Shown: positions 34,661 through 46,166 of the stretch, piece by piece
Position numbering within the stretch: the stretch's first letter is position 1
Layout: every line of letters begins with the position of its first letter
Source: Corylus avellana
Lineage: Eukaryota; Streptophyta; Magnoliopsida; Fagales; Betulaceae
Direction: 5' to 3'
NCBI RefSeq assembly: GCF_901000735.1
Contig: NC_081546.1
Span: forward strand, 23,101,009-23,165,008
Length of the DNA stretch: 64,000 nucleotides
Made by a program: the position numbers and the translations under genes
Notes under the pieces: model-generated
Database searches by the model: none
What the model saw: the letters and a program-made list of their open reading frames with translations, nothing else
What the model was told of the DNA's origin: nothing

Positions 34661-35988
34661 AGTTTGACTTTTTTTTTCCCCTAGGAAACCCTAGCTCTCT
34701 TCCCAGAGCGCCGCATAGGTAGGGTAAACCCTGGTTTGGGGAGGAGGGAAGGTCGTTGGCTGCCTCCCTCCTCCCCTCGCCCTCTCCGGAGCTAACCTAT
34801 TTACTTGATGTCCTAGCTCCGTTGCCTCCTCCCTCCCCCTTCGGCTTGTGCGGTTTTTCCTCCTTCTCTTCCGCCCCTTTCTCTTTTTTTGTCCCATTCT
34901 CTGGTGTTTTGCCCTTCTCCTTTTGCCATTGTGCCCACCTTGCCGTTCTCCACCATGCTGCCTTTTCCCACTGCCTTCAGTCTCTGCCACGTCTTTTCTG
35001 GGTCGGGCTTGGCTTTGGATCGTTTTGTCTTTGCTCGATCTTCATCCTCCGTCTGATCCCCTCGACGTGTGCCCCGCCATCCTGCTCTCCGGATTTGTCC
35101 GTGTCCATCCTACCTTTTGATCCGGATCCGTCACTCCGACTATGGTTTGTTTCTGTTATGTTTTGTGGTTTTTCCCCTTTCTTGTTTTTGCCTGTTATTT
35201 GCTCTTTTTTTCTCGATGTGTGTTTTTTTTTTTGCTTGTTTGGCACACTTTCTGGGTGCTGCTCATGGGGATTCACTCAAACTCTTCCCCCTGTGCTTTA
35301 AGTGTGACGCTAATCTCCTCCGCGCCAGCTTTGCCGCCCACCGTCAGCTGTCTGGTCTTTTCAGGCGTCCCCTCGCAATGAGCTTCCAACGCCACCTTTC
35401 GCGTCGGTTTCTGGCCAGCACGCGATCCGCTTCCTTATGGCTGCTGTCATCCGCTTTGTGTGCTTTTCCTGTTGTTTTTCCTGTATTGTTAGCTTCTTTT
35501 TGTTGTATTTCAGTTTTTCCCTGTATTTGTTTTTTACTTTCCTGTTTTATTTTCCTATAAGTTTTTTCTTTCCTTTTTTTGCTTGTAATAAGGCTCTGTC
35601 CTCTCTCTTTGTTCCGCCCGTTTGTATCTTGATGTTTCTGTGGGATATTTGCTTTGGTCCAGACCCTTGGGTTGTGGATGTAAACGATATCCTGGCTTTC
35701 GGGTCGAGGAGGATGAGTTTCGGCTTAAGGGTTCTTTGCTCTCAGGGCCAAGGATCAAGCGCTACATATGCATTGGTTTGTGTCTGTTTGGTGCAGATCT
35801 GTGGTTAAACCTATTGAATAGTCATAGGTTAGCGGATGATATGGTCTTTGATTGGACTTGATTGGTTTATTGTAACTTTAGCTTCAGCTATGATTTGCTT
35901 CAGATCTTTTTGCTCTGTTTGTAAGAGCTCTTGCTCGCGACTTTTTATCAATGAATGAGTATGGAATGTTTTTTCCCTTTAAAAAAAA
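34661..35988 (+). mobile_element. Poly(A)-tailed retro-insertion nested in hAT element
   Basis: Flanked by a 16-bp target duplication AGTATGAATTGGTATA (34645-34660 and 35989-36004) and ends in poly(A), the signature of LINE-driven insertion. The 1.33 kb is GC-richer than its surroundings. It opens with TTTCCCCTAGGAAACCCTAG and ends GACTTTTTATCAATGAATGA before the tail, like plant L1 termini. Neither strand gives a recognisable ORF1/ORF2; long frames on both strands here are low-complexity (Pro/Phe-rich or Arg-rich). An internally deleted LINE derivative is my best reading. Confidence 0.8.
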
Positions 35989-36639
35989 AGTATGAATTGG
36001 TATACTTATGATTTATGTCATATTATATATGTATAATTCGTTATTATATAATCATATAAATTAAAATGATAATGCATTAATACTTCAATTGTGGTTATAA
36101 GTAACACATTGTTTAATCCAATGTCAATTACTTAATTTGATATTATACGAATCACATTATCACTGTACATTAATAATATGATTCACTTTAATAAGTATTT
36201 GAATTGTTCTTGAATCATATGATTAAGTATTGATCTTATACATTTATTATGCATAATTGCATATATGTATAATGTATAATTATAAGTTTATAACATACAT
36301 TGGAATTAAGTCTCTAGATACTTAATTGTTGTATTGGTATGAACTTGCATACTTATGACTTATAAGTTATGTCATATTATATATGCATAATTTGTTATTA
36401 TATAATCAAATAATTTAATGATCAATTGATCATGTAATATAATCATATAAATTATAATGATAATATATTAATACTCAAATTGTGATTTAATTATCTCAAA
36501 AAAAAATTGTGATTTAATAATCAATTGATTATGTTATATGTATAAATATTATTATAATTATAATTATAAAAATATATTATATAAAAAGGCGGTTAGTGGT
36601 TAGCTTCTAATCGCCGGCATTGACACCCCTACTTTTTAA

Positions 36640-36936
36640 ACCTAAATGAGAATACCCATTCCTAACTCGACCCTTAACACCCTTAGGTTTCTCGATACGC
36701 CGGCTATTTGACCCTTAGGGTTTGCAATACAGACACTATCGTTACTAGGTATACCGACCATTGTTTCATTTCTGGGTACCGGTAGTCGTGTGTTGAGTCA
36801 TCCACAACAAAAAGTACCAAAGGTCAGGTTGGAGGATTTCGGCTTCGAGGATTTCTGGTTTGAATTGAATACCAATACCCAACTGGATTATTTGTGCCGT
36901 TTGTTTTCCTTATGGCGACGAAAGGCGAAGTACGCG
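36640..36936. other. Intergenic, no gene shown
   Basis: More GC-rich than its neighbours, ending in an ATG in good plant context (36912-36914, CTTATGGCGACG) directly before the CACTA terminus. It could be the interrupted 5' end of a gene, but no continuing exon was found. Confidence 0.3.
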
Positions 36937-37215
36937 CACTACAGGAAAATTGGAGTTGTCGCTAATTAACATTAGCAACGACTATGGTTGTCGCCCCAAG
37001 TCGTTGCAAGTAATCTATCGTTAAAGACTAAACATCGACGTCCTTGCATGTCGTCGCTGTTAATAATTATCAGTGACGACAAATGTCGTCACTGATGATG
37101 CACACATTAGTGACAACAAATGTCGTCGCTAGATGATGCACACATTAGTGACGACAAAATGTCATTGCTAGATGATTATGCGATCATCAGATCGTTGTCG
37201 TCAACATCAAATGCT
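36937..37215. mobile_element. CACTA (En/Spm-like) transposon terminus
   Basis: Starts CACTACAGGAAAATTGG, the conserved CACTACAAGAAAA-type end, followed by repeated subterminal units (TTAGTGACGACAAATGTCG, TGTCGTCGCTAGATGATG). No opposite TAGTG end or 3-bp duplication found nearby, so this is a fragment or a solo end. Confidence 0.75.
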
Positions 37216-38637
37216 TTTCTTTTTTGCCGATTATTGTTTTAAATTGTTTGGTATGAATGATCTAAACATAACAATATGTTAGAGCTTATCTCAAGAACTC
37301 TTTTTCTAATTAAATATGATAAAAGGTCTGAAACAAAGTTCATTACACATTTTTAAGTGAATAAGTCTCAAAAGTAGGATGAGAAAACTACATAATTGTC
37401 AAGTGCTTAAGCAGGTGCCAAAGAAGGTATACATCAACAACAATGTTCCTTGAGAAATTAAACTTCATATGTAGTTAAGCAGGAAAAAAAGGATTACAAA
37501 GAAGGCTTCCCAGATGTAAGAACCGATAACTTGTACAACTCATCAATACCATATTGTAACTGCACGGAGAAGAATAGCATATATTAGACAAGAAATTTCC
37601 CCAAAGAAAATAGCCGAAACTAAATGAAGCTGTGGAAAAAGAGATGGACTTGGATTATGGAAGCTATAATTTGTCTCCCAAGCTGTGTGTGTGTGTAATT
37701 TCCTGTTCCGAATACTTAAAGATAGCAACTGATTTCCGAATACCTAATTCATAATTACTCCACTATTCTGAATAATATATAAAAGAGCTCAACCAGCTAA
37801 GAGTAAAGGCATCAAAAACAATAAATCACTCGGATAAATACAAGGATTAAAACAACAATCACCTTCTATAGAGTGGCATGTATTTTGCAATTCGGTATTT
37901 CTACAACATAAGAAAGGGGACAAAGAAAATGAATCAAGATTTGTGCAGGGAAAATAAAACCAGGTTACAATACAAGCAACATCTAAACTTGTTAAGAAAA
38001 CTCTAATACCTAGAGATGAGTTTAATTGATGTATTTCATACAAGACAGATATCGACAGATGTACATCAAAATGGGTGAGCATGCAGTTTACCAAAATAGC
38101 TGGGGAGGGAGGGACGGAGGAAGGAACCCCACTAGGTCACAATCATAAAACGCAAGACACAAATAGAAAGTGAAACAACCGTAGGATTCATCATTGACAT
38201 TATGTGTGGTTTAAAGAAACAAATAAAAACAAAACAAACAAAACAGACCACATAGCCTAAAACATTCCTTCATTTTGGAAAACAAAATTAATTAAAGGAT
38301 TTGCTAGTATGTCAATCTAGTTGTTGTTTAAAACCAAAGTGGAAGAAGGCTAACTCTGTAATTATACTGGGAGCTAGTGGAAATAGGAATCCCATCCCAT
38401 GATATACAAACATATATATATAGTTGTAAACCGTTAACTAATATAAGTGAAGCAATAATGAAAAAACCAAAACACAGAAGGAAGCTAAACAAATTGCAAT
38501 CCCAACTATAAAGTAACTGCATCAATCACATACGATATGCAGCATACTTCATGATGTTCTTGCCCCTAAATCTGTCAACAAGTGTTGACAGTACGTAATA
38601 CTCTACTGATGAAAAAAAATGTCATCAGTAATACTCT
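37216..38637. other. Intergenic, no gene recognised
   Basis: AT-rich, with no frame resembling a known protein. The small minus-strand frame at 37789-38094 has no motif I recognise. Confidence 0.45.
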
Positions 38638-38760
38638 ATGATGAAGAAAGTGGAAGGGCAAATGAAGTGAACAAGAAAAGGCACCCGTTAATTTCGAGAA
38701 CTTCACTCCCATAGTACTAGACAGATGAACAGCTGGATGTGCTTATGGAATTTGACTGAG
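38638..38760 (+). pseudogene. HROB last-exon fragment
   Basis: Matches the last ~40 codons of the HROB gene (ESGRANEVNKKRHPLISRTS ... TDEQLDVLMEFD then TGA). CAG has become TAG, and the following Trp codon is replaced by TAC TAG, giving two in-frame stops. Upstream exons are absent, so the duplication began inside the last exon and this copy was dead from birth. Confidence 0.9.
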
Positions 38761-38781
38761 GAATGATGGGCGTTTACTCTG

Positions 38782-39070
38782 AGGTTGTTTGTTAAACAAC
38801 ACCCACTTCCCAAATACTATTCATTTCATTCCCCAAAGAAATTAACATCAAAACATTTTCACTTTTATATCACATCATTCACTTTTTATATCACACCATT
38901 TACTTTTTGCTACTATTCAAATAAAATAAAAAATCACTACAAAACAAATTTTTTTTACTTTTTAATACCACTTTTTCACCTTTTTGTACCAATCATTATT
39001 TTCTTTTTTCTTTTTTATTTTATTGTGAATAGTGTTGTGGAAAGGCCATGTTGTTTGTCAAACACTATCT
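38782..39070. mobile_element. MITE, copy B counterpart of 24313-24637
   Basis: GGTTGTTTGTTAAACAACAC at the left and its diverged complement (ATGTTGTTTGTCAAACAC) at the right. Unlike copy A it lacks the long T run. Confidence 0.7.
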
Positions 39071-39829
39071 CTATTACTCTATTACCGGTGAAGTTGATCT
39101 ACAAAGCGTACATATTACACGTTATTGAACTGGTTTCCATATATGGTAAATACAACGTCTTAGTTTTGTGAAACTTTCACAGAAATGTTGTGAATTTGCA
39201 TTTAATTTTGGTTGCCCTGCTCTTTTATTGAATATACTCTTATGTACATAATATCTAGAAACAAAAGTGGTGTGCTAATTAATTTTAGCTAACAAGTCTG
39301 TTGATGTCATGTCAGACCCTTAAATCAAATCTTATCTTCATTAGGAATTAAAGAGTTTTCTAAGATATAGAAGAAAAGTATAGTGTATGTTACTAGTGAG
39401 CTTCAGTGACCAAGTGTATCAATTTTAAATCCAAAAGATGTGGAATCCCCTTAATCCCATCGTTTTTCCTTACAACAGTTTTCCTTTAAACTGAATTGGA
39501 AATAGGAGGAGCCATCTCTGTCTTAGTGCAAGTCCGTTAGTACCAACATGTCACATATGTAAAGAAAATGAACAGATTCAATCATTCGAACCCCTCATAC
39601 ATAAAGAAGAATTTAAGCAACTAAATAAGGACGTCCACTTCGTTTGTTAATGTGTTTTGACAGGGTTTTTTAAAAAAAAAAAAAAATGTGCTGATATGAC
39701 ATGTGAAAACAATTTTGGGTGTTTTACATTTTGAGTTGTTTGCTAATAGTTTCATTTGGATAAGAGAAAACAAAAGTGAGAAGGAGAATGGTTTAACAAA
39801 CAAAGCATTCCATCATGTTTATTACACCA
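39071..39829. other. Intergenic within copy B
   Basis: Aligns with about 24638-25300 of copy A. A short poly(A) run at 39671-39685 is private to this copy. No gene. Confidence 0.5.
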
Positions 39830-40295
39830 AATCAATAAAGCAAAGAAGTGTATCACCTTATCAACTAATTTTAAAATACATGATGCAGAAAATAAAATGA
39901 AAACCTAGCTGTTGATTTATGTTATGTGCCTTTTGGGGATAACATAATGAATGGGAAGACGTATCACATTGGGGAAATGGAAGAGTCCCAGTTGGAAATA
40001 AGGAGTCAAGTAATATTAGAAATGAGTGAACCTTTTGCTATTCTCAAGTGCAGGTGAATTGTGGATCATTATGGGTGTGCATCACAAGGAGGAAATGAAA
40101 GGACAACTTATCCTTAATTCAATTAACTTGTCTACTTGGGTTTTGCAAGACATTAAGTAGTGGGTCTATTTAACATGGGTTCAGCCGTAAGAAAAGGGGA
40201 TCCGGATCCTCTCTAGTCTATTTTGGACTAGAGAGTATCCAGTTCATGGTTAGGTAAGAAATCCTAGAACCACAAATAGGACACATATTTCACTA

Positions 40296-40337
<42 letters not shown>

Positions 40338-41015
40338 CATTTAAAATAATAATAATATTGAGCATGGGTATTTGGCCACTTCATCTTGGCCTATCCTACC
40401 ACTTCATTCACAAGGTGGTCACCACCCTAAGGGCCAACCCATTATTATTATTATTATTATTATTTTTCGCTTTGTCTTTGCCCGAGGTGGTCGGGTTACC
40501 CCATGGCCCAATCGGGTGGTCCTGGCCACCCCAAGGGCCAACTCCATTATTATTATTATTATTATTTTCGCTTTGGTGTTTGGTGGTCGGGACCACTTCA
40601 AGTACATGGGTGGTTTCGCCACCTACCAACGGTGATCCGGCCACACCAAGCATGCTTAAGATAGGGATTGTACCACGCCTTATTATTTTATTTTTAATTT
40701 TTTAATTTTAAATTTTAAATAATATTTTATTATTATTTTTTATTAGTAGGACATATGTCCCGTTTGTGACTCTAGAATTTTTGAGAGAAATCCTAGCCAT
40801 AAACTGGGTACTTTCTAGTTCATTTTGGACTTGAGAGAATCCTGTTCCAATAGAAGGGGGCTTGAAATATAATGTTAATTATAATCCCCTGTTAGGAGAT
40901 TAGGAGATTAGCTATCTCGAATTAGCTACCAATCTTGTATTTCTAGTAATTCTATTTCCATTTCAATCTCAGATTACTTTTATTTCCATTATTTCTTTAC
41001 TGTTTCTAATTAGAA
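39830..41015. mobile_element. About 1.2-kb insertion absent from copy A
   Basis: Copy A reads straight from CATCATGTT to TTTATTGCAACATTC. Here the space holds unrecognised DNA (39840-40195 and 40860-41015) around a clear terminal-inverted-repeat element at 40197-40855. The latter has ~100-bp ends (GGATCCGGATCCTCTCTAG; complement of GGAACAGGATTCTCTCAAG), an (AT)n run, two (ATT)n runs and a GC-rich core with GGTGGTC/GGCCACCCC motifs like the element at 1-268. Confidence 0.65.
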
Positions 41016-41726
41016 CCTTACAATTTATTGCAACATACATTTCCAGAGCCAAAAACCTACCAATATGTCTATCCTTATAGAGCTCCAAATCCAAATCTAA
41101 TAAGATTCCTAGTGACAAATAAATAATAATTTTAAGGACAGAAATTTCCTGGAAATATCGTTCAACCCATTTAAAGTAGTGTTAGTGTCTATAAATATTT
41201 AAAACGTTAGTCTAAGTTAGTAAACTGCTATTAATGATCTTACGAATTTAATGTACGTTTTAAATGTTTATAGACATTTGGCATTATTTTAAATGAGTTT
41301 GAGGATATTTCTTCCAGACTGGTTTGGAGGAAATTTCTGTCCTAATTTTAATAAGATCACAAATCATCAACAAGTGTTTTACTTCTGTGTTTTGAACTTT
41401 TGATAGTAAAAATTTACTCATTTATCTTAAAAAATAAATGTTCTTTGAATTAAAAAGCTTATTTGGAATTAAATCGGAGACCTTATCATGCAAATCACAC
41501 ATTTAAGGAATGATTCCTGTCAAAATTAAATTCCACCTTAAACACTAGGTGGCCGGCCAAAATTGGTGTCTCCATAAAGACTATAAAATCAAAATTTTCA
41601 ACTCCTTTCCATTTCACACAACAACATCAACGGATTGGACGAGAAGAACCAAAAAAAAAAAAAAAACTGTCGGATTTACCACCTAATAACTCATTAATGA
41701 ATAACATGAACACATCAATAAAAAAA

Positions 41727-42416
41727 TAGTAATGCTAAGTGAACTGGGACATTGCTTTGGATAGAGCCAATGGCCGAATTGGAGTAGGAGTTATTGTGAG
41801 GAATGAGGTGGGGGCAGTAATAGCAGCGAAGGGTCCACAAGAATGGGCTTCCTGGATGCCACTGCAGCTGAAGCTTTGGGTGCATTTTTGGCTGTGTGCT
41901 TATGTAGAGATTTAAGGTTTACCCAAATCTACATGGAAGGAGACGCCAAAACTGTGGTTGATGCGGTAGCAGCGGGGGAACCATCTTCTCGAAATTTTGG
42001 CCAACTCATGATTGATGATATTCGGGTAATTTTGGCTTTTCTTCCGAATTGGTGTATTGGTCACGTAAGACGTTGGGGTAATAATGCAGCTCATGTATTA
42101 GCCAAAGAGGCTATGAAGCGAGTCATAGATAAAGTTTGGATTGATGAAATCCCAATTTGTATCTCTGATATTATTTTGGAAGAGCAAATTGCTCTTTCCC
42201 ATTGAGATTTGAATGAAATACAAGTGATCCATTTATTCAAAAAAAAAAAAAAAAATAGTAATGCTAGGAACCATCTTTTTATCCTCTTAAAGCTAATGTG
42301 GCTTATAAAATTACCATTAAATTTTAGATGAATCATACTTGAATTTTGATCCAATGGTGATTTTGAAAGCTACATCAGCTTTAAGAGGATAAAAGAATAG
42401 TCCCTAGCATTACCCA
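41727..42416. mobile_element. MITE interrupted by a LINE
   Basis: Ends TAGTAATGCTAGGAACCATC and, reverse complemented, TAATGCTAGGGACTATTC are inverted repeats; ~160 bp of MITE remains at 42257-42416. The LINE piece landed in the left end and duplicated TAGTAATGCTA (41727-41737 and 42257-42267). Confidence 0.75.
41738..42256 (+). pseudogene. LINE 3' fragment (RNase H domain)
   Basis: Reads VNWDIALDRANGRIGVGVIV then, after a frameshift near 41840, GFLDATAAEALGAFLAVCLC, EGDAKTVVDAVAAGEP, HVRRWGNNAAHVLAKEA and a stop, followed by TTTATTC and poly(A). These are the RNase H motifs of a plant L1 LINE, from a family different from the copy at 29965. Severely 5'-truncated. Confidence 0.88.
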
Positions 42417-42831
42417 TAAAAAAATAAATAAATAGAAAAACCCAACATTCTAGAAACAACCAAACCACCCTCTTTTTGGTATTTTACACAAAATTAACTT
42501 TTATTTCATTAATTCAAATTCCTAGCATTTACATCTTTAAAAATAAAAATAAAAAATCATTTACTCCTAGCCCATTTGTAGCCGCCCCTCTCTCTCTTTT
42601 CCCTTCATTTTCTCTCAACTCTCCTATTTTCTTACATTCTTCCAAAAAAACTCAAGAACCCTAGCACCCCCATATTTTCTCTCTCAAGGATCTCAAGATT
42701 GAAGTTTTCTCTTCCCTAAATCCACTCGCACGTAAGTATAATTTTCTTGTTCTCTTTGAATCTTTTTTATGCAAACATATTCAAGAAATTGTGTAGTGAT
42801 GTGTAAAATGTAACCTTACAGAGTAGTGAAG

Positions 42832-44235
42832 ATGATGAATATGGTATTATCCTACCAATGGTGTATGCCCATGACTAGGGCTTCACTCTATCCTGTTGCT
42901 AAACTTAGTTCTTGTACCAAGAAGACCAGCCTTTGCTTTTCTACTCCATTGCTTCTTTGGCGCCGAAAGATGCCTTCTATTACTGGATCATCATCATCAT
43001 TATTGGCATCACCTTCGGTAGCGGCCCATATTTCTAATGAGTCACATCCATTGATGATGATAGAACCGGGTGAGGAGGACGAAGATGGCCGGAGTATGTG
43101 CCGTTTCTATGACTACGTAAACGAAAAGGTTGTAAATACCAATACTAAGATCCCTAAAGAGGTCGATGATGCAATATGCGTCGGGTCATCTCATGGCTGG
43201 CTGGCTTATGTCTCTCGTCTCGACTGCTCAGTTTTCCTTTGGAGTCCCTTCACCACCTCTCCACTCATCTGGCTTCCTCCCATTCATACGCTACCCTTCG
43301 TAAAAGTTATACCTTGCGAAGAGTTGGCTGATGATGAACACAAAGACGGTGATATAAGTGCATATGACGACGATTTTTCCTCCGATTTTGGGTTCAAAGT
43401 TGAATTTGAAGATCAAAATAGATCCCAAAGATATTGTACCATGTCTACAAAACTCTTGAGTTTAGATATCATACAGAAGATTGTTTTGTCATCTGCTCCA
43501 ACAAGTGATGATTGCATCGTAGTGGCTCTTCCTATTTATAAGATTCGTCACAGTATTGCTTTTTGTAAACCTGGGGACAAGTCATGGACCTTTGTAGAGC
43601 CGCCACTTGAGAAATCTTTCCACCTTATAGATGTCATACATTTCAACAACCAATTGTTCTATGCGGTGTCTTGTTGTGGACTTACTTTATACGCTTATAA
43701 TCTTTCTGATCTTTCTTCTCCAAAGAGTTATCTTCTTGAAACTTCTTTCGACTTTGAACCCTTATCCTCACTTGAAGAACGCATGAGGAGTTGGTACAAA
43801 GATAGATATTATCTGGTTGAATCATTAGGTGATCTTCTCTGGGTTCGTAGGCTTATTGCTAATAATATGGATGACGATGGCAAATTTACATTTTCTCATG
43901 ATGCTAAAATATTTCCAGACCAAACAGTCACGTTTGACGTTTATAAGCTGGATTTCTCTCGGAATACATGGGAATTTGCTAAATGCATAGGTGACCAAGT
44001 TTTATTTTTAGGTACTAACCAATCTCTGTCTCTCTCTGCTCGAGACTTTGACAAATTGCAAGCAAATCGGATATACTTCACCGATGATTCTTTTACAATA
44101 CATAAGAAATATCCTAATTATGGGGGCCACGATTTTGGTGATTACGAGCTAGGAGGATCTGCATTTTCTGAGTTTAGATTTCGTGGCACCAAGATTCTAC
44201 CACCACCTTTTTGGGTTATGCGCAATTTTCATTAA
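42832..44235 (+). CDS. DUF295 / KIB1-4 beta-propeller protein, copy B
   Basis: A single coding exon of 467 aa; predicted 5'-UTR intron 42732-42821 (GTAAGT...TTACAG), start at the first ATG after it. Closely similar along its length to the protein at 26462, including the N-terminal basic Ser/Thr-rich leader (no F-box), GSSHGWLAYVSR, VFLWSPFTTSPLIWLPP, HSIAFCKPGDKSWTFVEPP and the acidic DDDFSSDFGFKVEFEDQN insert. The C-terminus is intact (GGHDFGDYELGGSAFSEF ... GTKILPPPFWVMRNFH), so this copy shows the ancestral end. DUF295 proteins are a large, fast-changing plant family; leader composition hints at an organelle-targeted subgroup. Biochemical role unknown. Confidence 0.87.
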   Translation: MMNMVLSYQWCMPMTRASLYPVAKLSSCTKKTSLCFSTPLLLWRRKMPSITGSSSSLLASPSVAAHISNESHPLMMIEPGEEDEDGRSMCRFYDYVNEKVVNTNTKIPKEVDDAICVGSSHGWLAYVSRLDCSVFLWSPFTTSPLIWLPPIHTLPFVKVIPCEELADDEHKDGDISAYDDDFSSDFGFKVEFEDQNRSQRYCTMSTKLLSLDIIQKIVLSSAPTSDDCIVVALPIYKIRHSIAFCKPGDKSWTFVEPPLEKSFHLIDVIHFNNQLFYAVSCCGLTLYAYNLSDLSSPKSYLLETSFDFEPLSSLEERMRSWYKDRYYLVESLGDLLWVRRLIANNMDDDGKFTFSHDAKIFPDQTVTFDVYKLDFSRNTWEFAKCIGDQVLFLGTNQSLSLSARDFDKLQANRIYFTDDSFTIHKKYPNYGGHDFGDYELGGSAFSEFRFRGTKILPPPFWVMRNFH

Positions 44236-45152
44236 TATCCTTCATTAGTTCATTATATTGCCTTCTCATTTAAAGATCAAAGGTTCTACACTCACTTATC
44301 CTGATATATATACTCTTTATCTCCATTAGCTTTCAACTTATGTTGTAGGTTTCTTATTTTTGGGGTGGCTTGTTTGTGTTTTGCATTGTTCAAACGGGTT
44401 GTATATTCTATATAATTGGGATTAATTTCTTGATCTCTCACTAGAAATTTATTCTCTTATTGGTTGTTTTGCCCCTTCACCAATTGACTTTTCAATATAT
44501 TGTTAGATAACCAATTTATATTGTTGAGATATTTCTCCATTTTTGGAAGTTTAAATGACTTTTGCCTTGGCTTTTATGTTTGATAAAGGAAACATATAGG
44601 ACAACCTTGTTGTTCTTTAAGGAGGGAAGACACCTCTATTTAGTAAAATAATGTTTGAAAAGACGTGGTTAATTAACTTTATTCATACTCGACCTTTCCA
44701 CTAACTGAAAGATTCTTTCAAATGTTCAAATAAAAAAAAATGAAAAGAAATAATAATAATCTTTCAAATGTCAAAAGATTTCCCTTTTCCAAGCATTCAA
44801 ATCATTCTTCATCTCATTTTTCACTTATCTCTGTATAGTAAATGAGTGAATCTACTATTGAATTTGTGTGGGACCTATATGAGTCCACAAATCCAATGGT
44901 GGATGAATTGGATTTGCAGAAAAAATATGATTGAAAGATAGTTGAGAGAATAATGTGTAACATGCCTCTCTTAATAAACAAGCTTGACTTTATGTGTCAA
45001 TCTAGCACTTGAGAAGGCACTTGAGAAGCAATCATTGTGCTTCTTAATAAACAAGCTTAACTTTATATGTCAATCTAGCACTTGAAAAGTAATCCATGTG
45101 CTTCGGCATATGTAGGTACTTATACGATTATGATCATGACGTGACAGTGAAA
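44236..45152. other. 3' flank of DUF295 copy B
   Basis: Aligns with the flank of copy A. The CTTAATAAACAAGCTTAAC direct repeat is also present (44970-45095). No gene. Confidence 0.5.
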
Positions 45153-45330
45153 ATTAATCAATTTTTTGGCCCATAAAAAGATCATTTTTTGCCCATAAAA
45201 GTCCTAGGTAGCAAAAGGTCATAGGCTCATCAGTGGGTAAGGCCACAACAACTACGGATGGGGCCTATGGCCTCTGCCGCCTAAGACTTTTATGAGCTAA
45301 AAATTGTCTTTTTATGACACTATAGCATTT
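45153..45330. mobile_element. Inverted-repeat element private to copy B
   Basis: Left arm CATAAAAAGATCATTTTTTG...CATAAAAGTCCTAGG, right arm its diverged complement; centre about 45230-45270. Copy A lacks it at about 28840. Confidence 0.6.
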
Positions 45331-46166
45331 CTCTTTTTTTTACAAGCTATTATTAATACAAAAGTTGTTTGCCACATAATCTCAGTTGTATGGTAGCCAT
45401 ATAATAGCTTACTAAATCGCATTCCTCATTTCTCACTCCATGGCATGGGTGGCTCCCCAATCAGAGGGAAAATGCTACCAAAAAAGTTTATCACTTGTAT
45501 TTTTTTCTTATGATCTTGTCTTTTCCTTTCTTTTCTTTTTTTTTTTCTTTTTCTTCTCGGGATTGGTTGCTAGTTAGAAGGCCAGCTTGATACATTTTGA
45601 GGCTTATGGCGACAAATTTATGTGTGACATTTTTCTTATTTTTAAATATTTATTAAATATTACTTTAATACTAAATTATTTTGTTTACTGTTCATAACGA
45701 ATTTATTTATAGATCATTTTTTAGATTCAATTAATTTTTTCTATTTTTCTCCCTTTTTTCAAGTTTTTCATATCCATAAGACTTGAATAATGAAATAGAG
45801 GAAAAAAAAAAAAAAAAACTTATAAAGAGAGTAGTTTGTAATTGAATAAAATGCTTGTAGGCTTTCCATCTTCTTAGCATTTAATCTTTCTCATTTTGAA
45901 CGACGTGTTAAATGTAAAAGAGAATAAAAACTCCTCTTTCTTTATTTTGTTTCAAGAATGGAACATGACTCCAATCAATTTTTAATTCGTTTTCTTTCTT
46001 TGCCTTGTTTCAAGAATGAAACATTCATCTTCTTAGCATTTAATCCAATATTCAAGAATAACTTTAATATTGTTTCATCATCTTTATTTAATGCTATCAA
46101 ATTTTTTAAGCCTTGTTTGAGGAGAATCAATTTTTAATGCTACTGATTTTTTTCCCCCATTTTGAA

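Larger units (their letters stand above)
33247..36631. mobile_element. hAT-type element with two nested insertions
   Basis: Ends TAGGGGTGTCAAT and ATTGACACCCCTA are perfect 13-bp inverted repeats of hAT type; the 8-bp target duplication CTTTTTAA is at 33239-33246 and 36632-36639. Subterminal DNA is dense in AACCGC/GCGGTT. After removal of two inner insertions about 1.2 kb remains, AT-rich, with a diverged internal direct repeat (34480-34660 against 36190-36350). No transposase is visible, so it is non-autonomous. Confidence 0.9.

Noticed and set aside
34691..35808. Arg/Lys-rich minus-strand and Pro/Phe-rich plus-strand frames
   Set aside because: Low-complexity complementary readings of a GC- and pyrimidine-rich retro-insertion; no domain and no conserved start.
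37789..38094. 101-codon minus-strand frame
   Set aside because: No recognisable motif, AT-rich composition typical of chance frames; not supportable as a gene.
40358..40705. Frames with poly-Ile, poly-Leu or poly-Asn
   Set aside because: Translation of (ATT)n microsatellites within a transposon.
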